Below are positions 36,205 to 51,183 of a stretch of DNA of 64,000 nt, in pieces. Source of the DNA: Panonychus citri (lineage: Eukaryota; Arthropoda; Arachnida; Trombidiformes; Tetranychidae); NCBI RefSeq assembly GCF_014898815.1, contig NW_026515541.1, positions 1,240,001-1,304,000 on the forward strand. The letters are read 5' to 3'. How positions within the stretch are numbered: position 1 is the stretch's first letter; every line of letters begins with the position of its first letter. The notes beneath the pieces were generated by a model. That model searched no databases and had not been told where the DNA came from. It was given only the letters and a program-made list of their open reading frames with translations. The position numbers were made by a program, and so were the translations under genes.

Positions 36205-38170
36205 AAAAAATATAATCATAGAGAAATAAATCAATCAATGTAAACCCAATATACCAAGAGAGATACATTTTCGTGATAATTGTGTGTTGATAGTTAATTA
36301 ATTATCAAGTGTTTCCTTCGGTGTTTTCTTTGTTAAAGTCAAGGCAGTATTACAGTGAGAGTGAAAAAGTTGCAACGACAATGACTAAATGATAATTGTA
36401 ACAATATGAACCGGGTAAGAAATTGATTAAGATGATTTGTTGTTGCTCTTGTTGTAAACCAATTTAAGCTGATCATCAATAATCATGTCATTTTGTTTTT
36501 GCTGTGTAATTATTTGTCTAATCAATGCTTTGGTTCAATTTTAAAGGGAAACGACAAAAGTAAAGAGAAGGAGAGTAATTAGATTATCAAGAGAATTGTT
36601 TACAATTGAATAATTGGTTTCCTGTGAATTTTGTTCATCATAATCATCATCGTCTTCCTTTTTCTTTCTTTGTTTGGTTGTATATTGTGTTGGTGTCTTT
36701 TTGGTGTTCATGCTAAATAAATACACGGATGGTTGGTAACTTAACTCGCAATGAAAATATCGTTCAGTTTTCTTGAAGAAAGGAGAGAGAGAGGGAGAGG
36801 GAGAGGGAGAAATAATTAAAGGTTTTGGCTCAGGTAGCTAAAGAAAATGGGGATGAGAGAGCTTCTCGTGAAGAGAGGGAGATATATATTCACTTGTTAT
36901 ATAAGGGATGATGAAAGTGAGCTCTTTTCATTATAATACATAAACAAAGAAATTTTCATTAGTTGTTAAATTAATCATCGATAGTGAAGTTTTTCAAATT
37001 AACTAGAGGGAGACTAAGTAATAGGAAGAGATGGAGGGGAGAGAGAGAGAGTTTGTGTGTGTGTGTATAGTAGGAGGAAGAGAACAGCAAAAAATAATGA
37101 TGAATCTTTCTCCGAGAGTTAATTTTACAAGAGTTTTGTGATTGACATGCACTCTTATTGTCGTTTGTATAATTTCCACTTTAATTTGACCAAAATAGTT
37201 TTATTAAATTGCCTTGTCAATGAAATTGGATCCTAAATGGAAAGGTGGCTTTTTCTTCTGGTTGTATATGTGTGTGTATTTGAATAGATCATGTTCTTTG
37301 AATAAATATTTTCCACATTAATTTAAAGCAAAATGAAAAAGGTTTCATAGAACCATGGCAGATTTCCATGGAAATTATGAATTTAAGTTGATAAATATGA
37401 TGTGGTTAATGTAAGTGTTGTTGATTTTTGTGTACGTTGGTGTAGAGTGATCTCTCTCTCTCTCTCTCTGTATGTGTATCCGTTGGTCAAATGGTGATAA
37501 TTAATTGAATAAAACACCAATTAATGTATATATAGAATCTTTTTGCTTCCTTGGTGGAAAAAAAATCTTTGTAATAATGTAGTGATGGTGGTATAAGAAC
37601 GAAAGAAGAGGAAAAAAACAGTGATAAGAATCAATGAGAAAGAGAGAGAGTGAGAGAGAGAGAAAAAAAAGCAAATGCAGATGATGATGGAGATGAAGAT
37701 GATGAATGAGACAGACAAAAAATCGAAAAATTGAAGATGAAATGATGATGGTGTTCATTTGGTTTTCCTTTTGCTTTTTTTCTCCTTCTTCTCTCAATGA
37801 AAGAGAGCACATTCATGTCACAAAAAAAGGTCCATGCAAAGCGTATATCAGAAAACCAGGTTGCATACCAATCAGATGAGAGAATTTAGTGAATGAAAGA
37901 TGCGATTTGCTTTGTAATATCTTCTTAAGTCTTTTCTTCCATAAATAGTAAGTTCTATAGATCCAATTGATTTCCTTAATTGTCTTCAAATTGACTTGAC
38001 GTTTCGCCTTTGCTTTTTGTTTTAACACAACTTCCAAAAAAAGTGTTCAGATGTATAATATGTATATATAGAGAAGATAAAATGGAAAAGAGAGAGAGAG
38101 AGAGACAAAAAAATCACATCCACTTGGAAGATAAAGAAATGATGATGTTCCTTTCCCAGTTTTGTTTTTA
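35987..38170. other. convergent spacer, membrane protein / BTB-zinc finger gene
   Basis: This is 2.2 kb of AT-rich DNA with many purine-rich runs, including a (GA)n tract at 36152-36200, GAGGGA repeats near 36781-36810 and a (CT)n tract near 37450-37468. Short frames with Asp/Lys-rich or Ser/Leu-rich translations come from these runs. No gene is supported. Confidence 0.55.
36152..36200. repeat. (GA)n microsatellite
   Basis: About 49 bases of uninterrupted GA on the plus strand. Confidence 0.95.
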
Positions 38171-40394
38171 TCACGTTGGATGTTTCAATTTTTTATGTTC
38201 TTTCAGATAATCTTTACGAGAATATGATTTAAGACAAATGTCACAAACATATCTCTCTCGATCAGCAAAGTGGCGCTGCATATGCCTCCTTAAGCTACTA
38301 TAAGCTGTAAATGTTAAACCACAATGTTGACATCGACAAATTTTGCCTAAAGGAAATGAATTTATAAAGAAAAAGAAATGAAAAACATTGATTAATAGGA
38401 TTAGTGGTGTTCAGGTGACATTAATTGTTCTGTACCTGTGTTGGATGCATTAGATGGTGTTGATCCCGTTGAGCCTGGAGATAATGAAGGATAATCCATA
38501 TGAGCAACAATCATGTTTTCCGATGAAACTGACATATTGTTCATTGATGCACCAACCGAACCTTCATCAAATGATACAATTGGTTTGATATCTATCGATG
38601 TGAATAAGAGATGGAGAGGAAAATAAAATTATTAGAATGTAAAGCAAATAAAATCACTGATTATCAATCCAAGATAAAGAGAATTAAAAGAGAGGGAGAG
38701 AATAAATTAACTGCAATTAAATTAATTACCAATCATTCCATTTGATTCCTCCGATGCATCTCCCATTGGATTGTTCATAGACATTTGCTCACCATCTTGC
38801 CACGTTTCGGAGCTCTATTATTATTATATGACAAATGAGAAAAGTAAAGTTATTAGTATAAATTGTGTGTGTGTGTGAGAGAGAGAGATGGTTACAAAAA
38901 GCATATTATTTTTTGGTGCAATATGGTTACACTTACATCATCTAAATGTCCATAATCACTGTTATTTACTAATTCTCTGTGAGATTGTAAACCAGATGAA
39001 ACTACAGGCGGTGGAGGTGGTGGTGGTAGGGCTAAAGGTTGTCGCCTTCGAGAAGTCAAGGAATGATTTGAATGATCTAAACTTGAACTGTTTCCTTGTT
39101 GCGGAGGTATTGGAGGTTTTAACCTTTTCGATATTGAATTATCACCTGATACAGAATCATCGTCACCTGAAGCGGATCCAGAGGCTTCATCACTTCCAGA
39201 CCCTTCTTCAACACTAGAACTATCAACTGATCTTTTTGACCTCCTACGACGTCGTTTACGGGGTTGTATTGTTTGTTTATGTAGCGTTTGGGGTAAAGAT
39301 GGTTGTTGTTGTTGTTGTTGTTGTTGCTGCTGCTGCTGTTGAGCAGCAAGTTGATTAGTATGAATTTGTTGAGACACATCTATGTCTTGTTTAATCTGAG
39401 GAACAAGGGGAGCAGGGGGAGGTGATTGTTGAGACAGAGGTGGAGTGAGCGATTGTGGTTGAAGTTGAAGTTGAAGTTGAGGTTGAGGTTGGATAATAGG
39501 AGTTGGTGTTGATGTCGGTGTAGGTTGTTTCTGGATTGGAGATAGAGGAGGTTGTTGGTGATTTTGCTGGGGTTGTTGTTGTGGTTGTTGTTGTTGTTGT
39601 TGTTGTGCTGGCTGAGATTGGGATTGTTGCTGTTGATTCAGATTAATTTGAGGTTGAACATTATTACTATTATTACTATTATTATTAACTTGTGATTGAA
39701 TTTGAACTGTTGATGAAACCGCGAGTGGCTGAGATAAGGTGAGTGCTTGTTGTTGTTGCTGCTGCTGTTGGGAGATTTGTTGAATAGGATGTTGAGGTGG
39801 AGGGGGTTGAGCTGGTGGTTGATAATGTGCTTGGGAAGAGACACCGTTCATATGGCATTCATTTTCTGTCAAAATAGTTGCATGATCACCAACAACAGTT
39901 CGGGGTAATTCATTATTAACCGGCTCATTTTCTTTATCCATTTCCCTCATCTCTTGGTTTAATTTGTTCTCATCATCGTCATCCTTTGCCTCAGTTAAAC
40001 CTTTAACCTTAAGTATCTCGGCTGTTTTAAGAAGAGCACCAAGCTGATGTTGGAAAACATTTATCTCTCCTTTATACATGAAATCAACGATCGCCTTTAA
40101 ATCATCCATTTTCATATCTTTCAGTATAACAATTGGGTGTTTACATGGATTAGATAGAAATAGCTCCTTAAAATAGTTAGAACAAGCAGATAGAACGACT
40201 TTATGAGCTTTAATTGATGATCCTTCACATGCCAGGGTAACATCAACAAAATTTTGATCATAAGCCATTGATGAAAAGGTTTTCACTAAATTATATGAAT
40301 GGTCATTCCATTTGAGACAAAACTGTTGAGATACCGGTGGTGGAACCATCATGCAACCAGGATGTTCTTCGGTTAATTTACTGGAACTGAACAT
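38171..40394 (-). CDS. BTB/POZ and two-C2H2-finger transcription factor (Broad/lola/tramtrack group)
   Basis: This is a nuclear transcription regulator of the arthropod BTB-ZF group. There are four coding exons on the minus strand: 40394-38937, 38814-38730, 38591-38436 and 38346-38171, all GT-AG and phase-consistent, giving 624 residues. The BTB domain (about 24-135) carries the group's hallmark start QFCLKWNDH, then FVDVTLACEG and AHKVVLSACSNYF. A long Gln-rich region with poly-Q follows. A basic patch (RKRRRRRSKR) is a likely nuclear signal, then a Ser/Asp-rich stretch. The last exon encodes two C2H2 fingers (CQHC...HMQRH and CDIC...HKKLKH) and stops. As in lola, broad and tramtrack, other finger exons could be spliced to the same BTB exon, but none is seen within the window. 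Which member it is cannot be decided here. Confidence 0.9.
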
Positions 40395-40804
40395 TATACA
40401 TCATCACCATAACATTACAAGTACGATTTTGTTTTCAATTTAAAACTTATCTTTAAGTTAACCTTCCTCCCTCATTAAATCTCCATTGAAATCCAACCTC
40501 TGAGATCAATTCCTTTGCTTTTTCCTTCTTTAATTTAACTTATCACTTTTCTTGAAAATTTTACCAGCAGATTTTAAGAATAAGATAGATAAGCCAATCA
40601 AGAGGATTCACTATTGATCTAGATGATGGAAAACAAGATCACTGGTCAAGGATGTCAATCAATTTAAGAACCATAGACAATTTTTTTCTTCCTTCAAGAC
40701 AAATGATAATATAAGAGAAAAATAGAGAGAGAAAAAAATATATAAAGATTAGAAGAAAGAGAATAAAAGTAAGAAAAACATAGACATACAGACACAGAAA
40801 CAAA

Positions 40805-40850
<46 letters not shown>

Positions 40851-41564
40851 AATGAAAGACACGGTGAGAGAGAGAGAAAGAGAATTTAATAAAAACGAGA
40901 GAGAGAAAGTGATATCGAATAGATGAACATAACAATTAGCTAAATTACCTTTGTAACATTGATAATGATGGAAGAGAAGAAAAATAATAATGGTGGAATA
41001 AAGGTAAAGATAAAGGCAGAATTTACAGGAAAGGGAAAGAGAAAGAGAGAGAGAAGCACAGAGAGAATGAAAAAGAAAGAGAGAGAAAGAAGATCATCTC
41101 TGATACTAAGGAGGAGCAATGGAGATACACTCACAATGTGAAAAACTAACTACTCTCACTAAGGAAAATAGGGAAACCTTTTCGATTGTTTAAACCATTT
41201 AACTATTGAAAATGTTCGACATGAAAAGACAAACAGAGAAATCGTTTACTTACCTAATTAAGGTTTTATCGAAAAGAGAAATCAATTAATTAGTTGATTA
41301 CAATTAAGTTAAAAATTTGAACCATCACCAGACATGCGATCACTTTTAGCTTTTTAATTGACAACAAAGAGAGAAAAAAAAACAGAGAAAAGTTCATAAT
41401 TCTAACGACAGATGTCGCTCGAAATGGAAAAAAAATCAAAAATATAAACAACATTTTCTCCTCGTGTTGATTTGATTCACATTTTTTTTTGTTTCTCGTT
41501 TGGTTTTAATTAGTTTAATTGTTTCTCTCTTTACTGGATTAAATTTTTTTTTCTGTTATGAAGA
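40395..41564. promoter_or_regulatory. divergent spacer BTB-ZF (-) / POLR1B (+)
   Basis: This is 1.17 kb with a dense GA-rich zone (40700-41090), including a pure (GA)n run at 40807-40848. GA repeats are binding sites for GAGA-factor-type proteins in arthropods, so a role in the shared promoter is possible but unproven. Confidence 0.5.
40807..40848. repeat. (GA)n microsatellite in a divergent promoter
   Basis: About 42 bases of alternating GA, flanked by shorter GA runs on both sides. Confidence 0.95.
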
Positions 41565-41587
41565 ATGTCTATCTCATCGGAAAATGA
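41558..41587 (+). promoter_or_regulatory. short upstream ORF overlapping the POLR1B start
   Basis: An ATG at 41558 lies 7 bases before the POLR1B ATG at 41565, in another frame. It encodes nine codons and ends at TGA 41585-41587, inside the POLR1B coding region. If the transcript includes it, ribosomes would have to leak past it or reinitiate. Confidence 0.4.
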
Positions 41588-44500
41588 TATTGATCTTGTC
41601 AAGAAACTTGCATCTCTTGATGTAAATGTTGATCAGAAACGAATTCAATCAAAAGCTTATCACCAACTATCTAAGGAACAATATGAGGTAAGATTAGTTT
41701 TTGGAATTTTATTTGTTTTAATTGTGTGGTTGATATTTATTTTTTTTTCTGTGTTTTTTGATTTATTTGATTGTTTAGGTTATGCAAAAAATTTCTAAGG
41801 CTCATATTGACTCTTTTGATTATATGATTGATCATGGATTGATTGATGGGCTAAAGGTAAGTACTTTTGGTTAATTATTTTGGAATTAGTATTTTAATTT
41901 GTCTTTTTTGTTGATTGTTTCAATTTTCGTTTCTTATTTTGATTTAGTATCTACGTCCAGCAGAGGTGGAATTTCCCGGTGGTCAAATTCTCGTCATTAA
42001 AATAACCGTAAGTAGTGAATTTGAACCGAAAAGCTGAACCAATAGACATAAAATTCTGGTTTTTCTGTAGACTTGATTCAAAGTAAATTTCGTTCCAAAT
42101 TCATGTTTGTTTTCAATTAATTCTCCGATTTTTTCTTTCTTTTTTTTCAGAGATTCGAAGTAGGAAAACCTATGATCCACAAAGATGCTGTTGCCAGGAC
42201 GAAGCAGCTTTTCCCTGCAGAGGTAGACTTTAATTTCTAGTTCCAATTTCGACAGAATTTTAAATGAACAGTCATCATTGATTTTCTATTCTTTTCTCCG
42301 CCATATTCAGTGTCGAATGAGAGGAATCAGTTACAAGGCTCCATTACAAGTGTCATTTTCTCTAACACTAAACGGAAGACTAATCGATGAGGTTACCGAT
42401 ATAGTCGGTGAAATTCCAATGATGTTAAAAGTATTTTTCTTTTCATATTCTCCTATTACTTTGATCATAAAATTCTCTTTAGAATTGATAAGATTTTCTC
42501 ATAATTTCCTTGATATTTATTCTTTCAGTCGAAAAGATGTAATCTCTATGGATTATCTCCAAAACAAATGGTTTCCCGTTTCGAGGATTCTGAAGAACTG
42601 GGTGGTTACTTTGTAATCAATGGAAATGAAAAATTACTCCGTTTTCTAATAGCAACTCGACGTAATTATGTAAGAAGAAAACTTGAAGAAAACAAATAAT
42701 CATAACTAATCACTAATCGTTCCCTTGATTATCTCTTTCAGCCATTGGCAATTAAACGATCAACATGGAAAGACAGTGGTCAACTTTTCACCGAATATGG
42801 TATTCTAGTTAGATGTGTTCGATCAGATGAGATGGCAACAGTTAGTAAATCAACAGTTTACCCTTTCCAACAAATGGAATCAACAATTTAACTAATTTTC
42901 ACTATTAACCGATTATTATTATTCTCAATTTAGAATATGGTTCTTCATTATCTCAATAATGGTACAGCTCGATTGCGACTAATTTACATGAGGCAAATTG
43001 TCTTCCTACCAATTGTCATGATATTAAAAGCTTTATGTGATTCCACTGACCAATACATTTACAAGGAATTGATTAAGGGAAGGACAGATGATACTTATTA
43101 TCAAAGTTGTATCGTTAACATGTTACGACTTGTCCAAAATGAGGGTCTAATTACTCAGCAGCACGTTAAACAATATATCGGTGAAAGATTTCGTATTAAA
43201 GTTAATCTACCTCATTGGTATTCAGATGAACAGGTTACCGATTTTGTTTTAAAGTGAGTAAATTATCATCATTGAAATTCATTGGTGTTGATTGTTAATT
43301 TGTTTTCATTTTTCTCCTTTTCTACAGAAATTGTGTTGCTACTCATTTAGAAAACGATATGGATAAATTTAATCTTCTAATTTATATGACACGTAAATTG
43401 TACAAATTTGTTAAAGGAGGTTGTGCCCCAGAGAATCCCGATAATCCAATGTTTCATGAACTTCATCTTAGTGGTCATATTTATTTCACTTGTCTTCTGG
43501 AGAGGATGGACAATTTTCTTGAAATGACCGGTAGAATAATTAAGAAAAATATCGATTCAGCAGCTCAATCGGGTAAAGAATATAAACCAACTAGTACCAC
43601 AATTCGTCGGGTTTTAGCCTCAACTTATTCTTCAATGACCCGACCATTAGATTACATGTTAAGTACTGGTAATTTAATCTCTCGAACTGGAACTGGATTA
43701 ATGCAAACAGCGGGTCTTTCAATTGTCGGTGAAAAGATTAACTTTTGGCGTTTTCTGGCTCATTTTCGTTGTGTCCACAGAGGATCAGCTTTCACTGAAC
43801 GACGAACCACCGAAGCTCGTAAACTTTATCCAGAAGCCTGGGGATTTATGTGTCCAGTTCATACTCCCGATGGTACACCTTGTGGTCTATTAAATCACTT
43901 AGCCGATGCTTGTTTCATATCTAACTTTCAACCGCCTGTTGATAAACTATTATCGACCCTTGTTAAACTTGGTATGCGTTTAAAAGATTGTCCATTTAAC
44001 ATTGACCATTCAGATTACTATTCCGTTCTGTTTGATGGTAAAGAAATTGGTTATGTTGATTATGGTGAAGCAGGAAAACTTGTTGAGACAATAAGAGTTA
44101 TGAAAACTAATCCCGAATCTGGTATCCCATCGGTTACGGAAATTGGTTTCGTACCAAAAACCGATGCACCGACTCAATATCCAGGAATATACATTTTCAC
44201 AACACCAACACGAATGTTACGACCTGTGATAAACCTGAAAGCTCAGAAAATTGAACTTATCGGGACTTTTGAACAATGTTACATGGATATTGCTCTTGTT
44301 GATGGTGAAATACACGAGAAAACGACTCACAAGGAGGTCAAACAAACCTCGTTCTTATCGATTTTAGCCTCATTCATACCCTATCCCGACTTTAACCAAA
44401 GTCCACGTAACATGTATGCCTGTCAAATGGGCAAACAAACAATGGGAACTGCAACTCATACATCAAAATATCGAAGCGATAACAAAATGTATTCCATACT

Positions 44501-45851
44501 TTATCCTCAATCTCCTCTAGTCCGTCCAAAGTCCCATGATATTTATCATATGGACGATTATCCAATAGGTACCAATGCAGTTGTGGCCGTTATTTCATAC
44601 ACCGGCTATGATATGGAAGATGCGTTAATATTGAATAAACACTCGGTAGAAAGAGGTTTCAAGTTTGGTATAATAACGAAAACTCAGAAAATTGATCTGC
44701 GTCAATTGGACAAAGAATCTTCAGAAGTACTGTACATATTTGGCCGTAATCCAGCCGATGATAGACATCGAGATAAAATCGACGACGATGGTTTACCAAT
44801 TATTGGTGCTAAAGTTGAATACGATGATCCAATTTGTAGTTACATCGATATGTCCACCGGAGTGGTTAAATTTGAGAAATACCATTCAATGGAAACCGCT
44901 TTTATTACCGATGTTAAAATTTGTGGCAATTCTCAGGGTAAAGGTATTCTTCAAGAGATACACGTATCATTTTACATTCCCCGTCGACCGGTGGTCGGTG
45001 ACAAGTTTGCCAATCGTCACGGACAAAAAGGAGTTTGTAGTTTCCTTTGGTCTTGTGAAAATATGCCCTTCACGGGCGATGGACTAGTGCCCGATGTTAT
45101 TTTCAACCCTCACGGTTATCCCTCTCGTATGACCATCGGTATGATGTTGGAAAGTATGGCCGGTAAATCGGCCTCATGTCACGGTTTAATCCACGAAGCG
45201 ACACCATTTATTTTCAGTGAAAATAATAAAGCATCTGAATATTATGCTGACATGTTGAACAAAGCGGGTTACAATCATTTCGGTACCGAAATGATGTACT
45301 CAGGAATCGATGGTCGTCCACTTCGAGCTGATATTTTTATCGGTGTCATCTATTATATTAGACTTCGTCACATGGTTGGCGATAAGTATCAAGTCCGTTC
45401 GACTGGACCTATTGACCCAATAACCCATCAACCTGTTAAAGGTCGTAAAAGGTGCGGTGGTATTAGATTCGGTGAGATGGAGCGAGATTCCTTACTTGCT
45501 CATGGAGCTTCATTCTTGATTCATGATCGTCTTTTCACCCAATCAGATAAGACAAAGGTAACCATTCAATTTTCCAATAATTGAGATTTTCCATTAAATC
45601 AACTAATTGTTTATCTTTCTTTTATAACCCAGTGTTATGGATGCTCGAAATGTGGCTCAATCATATCGACGACACCGATTACCAAGGATCTTTTTGATTC
45701 TAATCAGAACAATCTTTGTAATCAAGTTTGGTATTGTACTTCTTGTAATACAAATGCTCACGTTTGTTCATTAAGTCTCCCCTATTCCCTACGTTATCTT
45801 GTCGCTGAATTGGCCTCCGTTGGTATAAAACTACAATTTAATTTTGAATAA
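41565..45851 (+). CDS. POLR1B: RNA polymerase I second-largest subunit (RPA135/RPA2)
   Basis: This is the RPB2-like catalytic subunit of RNA polymerase I, which makes rRNA in the nucleolus. There are ten exons: 41565-41687, 41779-41856, 41948-42007, 42151-42222, 42311-42430, 42529-42669, 42742-42840, 42934-43253, 43328-45557 and 45633-45851. All are GT-AG with consistent phase, giving 1153 residues (the family is about 1130-1200). Landmarks: HIDSFDYMIDHGL near the start, GGYFVINGNEKLLR, LNFWRF-type lobe followed by FRCVHRG, WGFMCPVHTPDGTPCGLLNHL, the NQSPRNMYACQMGKQTMG segment and the catalytic-centre GDKFANRHGQKG near 45000. The C-terminal zinc ribbon has CYGCSKCG and YCTSC. These match the Pol I paralogue better than Pol II or III (for example the tail LPYSLRYLVAELASVGIKL). 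Confidence 0.96.
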
Positions 45852-48619
<2,768 letters not shown>

Positions 48620-51152
48620 ATGCCATCAGATAATATTATCATTGATTCAACTGATTTACGATACAAAAATTCAACCAACAATCAAATTTACTCACCACAA
48701 TCAACAACTGACAAATACTCAGATGGAGACAATGAATTATTATTTTCCAATCAATTGATCGAGTCAAACTTTTCCAATCAACTATTAAATTCATTATCAA
48801 ATGTTGATCATCATTTATCATCATCTTTACCTCATCATCACCATCGGCAACATTATCAACCACCATCAACAATATCTACATACACACCAACTGAAACTGA
48901 GGGTGGGTATTCAATTGAAGAGAGTGGGATAATCAGTCCAAATCAGTTCATCATATCAACATCATCTTCATCTCATCTTCATCAACAATCAAATCACAAT
49001 TTAAACAAATTATCATCATCATCAACACCAACACCAACCTCAACTCCAATCCCACCAATATCGGGAACAATATACCGACCCAATATCACCGGTCGATCAG
49101 CAACAATTAACACCAATGGAAACATAATTTACAACAACAAAAGTCACAATTCAACAAGTCAATCAACAGTAATCCGAATTAATGGAAATTGTTCAAATCA
49201 TTATTCATCATATTCATCATCATCTAATCATCCTGTTAATCATCAACCTAATCAACAACAACAACAACACCAACATCTTAAACATGTTAATCATTATCAA
49301 TCAAATGCCAATAATCACTCTCGTCCCCATCACAATCAACGTCAATCAACATCATCATCATTATCAGGAATGATGATTACAAATAAGCAACTTTTATCAC
49401 CATCAAATGGTGATAATAACAATGACGATGATGATGATGATTGTGATGATGGTGATGATGAGGATGATGATGATGTTACCCTTGATTATAAAGCTGGTTT
49501 TATAACATCAAATTCAAATGCAAATACCAACATGATACTCAATGGTAATCATCATCATCTTCATAATGGTAACAATAATAACACCATCATGATGAAATCA
49601 TCTCAATCAATGGGAACAACTGGATCAATTCATTATCCATTGTATTCAGAATTTGTTCAAATAGATTCAAATAACAATAATAATGCTAATAATCATCATC
49701 ATCAACAACAACAAAATCATCTTCATCTTCATCCTCATCATCAAAACGATAATACTAATTCAGTTTACAAAAGGCTTTTCCATTGGGATGTTAAATATAA
49801 TGTCGCTCTTTGTTTGATAATCATTTTCATCATTCTCGGTATAACTGTTATCGTTTTACTATTACAATCATTATCAATTGGACATCAGAATGGTGAGTAA
49901 ATTTATGATAATCATCATGTTCATCTTCATGCATTTACCTTCATGAGGAGATAACAATCAACTTGGAATTGTAGAGAAAAAAAAATTGGAACTTTTTTTT
50001 TTACTCTTCAACTTTTTCTTTGTATTATTTATCTTTGTTGATAGAAAGGTAAACAATTTAATTGATTGTGATGATGATTAGGCAATAGAATAATTAATTT
50101 AATGTTGATTAATTAAATGGGAAAGTTTTTTTCTTCTTCCTCTTGTAATTCAAATTGTTGGGAGTTTATTTTAAGCTTCATTTCTCAGCCTAATGAATTG
50201 GAACTCTTTTTTTATTGTTATTATTTAGTATATGTATTAACCATTGTAACATTTTACTCAAAGTTTACTTATAATATGATAGTTAATTTAATTCAATACT
50301 GTTCGTTTTGTGGTGATTATCATGATAAATTCATGATCATCATTCATTGGAACGGATAAAAATAATACTTACCTTGTATTCATTATTATTTACTCATTGC
50401 ATTTACGATTCATTTTCATTCCCTCAAGGTTTTTCCCTTTTCATTTGCTTTCCATCAACTGATCAATAGTTAATTGCCCGATTCTAATTAGTTTAAGTTC
50501 ATTGGTCACTTATTAAATTGTCTGACTTTTAATTAATACAAATAAAAAGTTTACCCAATCAACAAGTTTATTATCAAAGTGATTAGAACTATTTTTTTTC
50601 TCAGTATAATGTAATAGTTAATACTTTGCAAAAGAAAAATAATAACAAAATTATTGAATTAATTTTCGAAAGGTTCACAATAATTAACATTGATCTCTAA
50701 TTAGTATTATCAAGAGTCAATTTAATCCGATTTCAATGTGATCAGAATTATCTATCGAGATACTTTGCAGGGGAAAATAAATATCATCATGATACATTTA
50801 GAGGTTTGTATTAGTAAAAGCTCAGTTTTGTTCAATTCCCAGAACTGATAACTGATCTTCTCTTATTATTATCATCATTTTCTTCCCCATGAACATTTGA
50901 TTCTTGGAAAAATTTATCCAACCCTCAGAACTTTTTGAGTTTCATCTTCTGTATTTTCCTCTGTAATCATCATTCTACCTTGATATTTAATTCCTATTAT
51001 CTTCATCCTTATCACCCTCATCCTCTTCCAAATAACTGACCGATTCCCTTGTTTATTAGTTGTCTCTGTTTTCTCTTGTCCATCCTCATTTCTTTTTGAG
51101 TATTCAGTTGATATCTCACAAATTCTCAGACATTTACTGAGACAATTCTTTG

Positions 51153-51183
<31 letters not shown>

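Noticed and set aside
38888..39217. Plus-strand reading frame opposite the BTB-zinc finger gene
   Set aside because: It is antisense to a well-supported coding exon and carries only low-complexity sequence.
17266..45851. A functional cluster of transcription genes (MAF1, USB1, GTF2F1, POLR1B)
   Set aside because: The genes act in different polymerase systems and are interleaved with unrelated ones; chance linkage is the simpler explanation.
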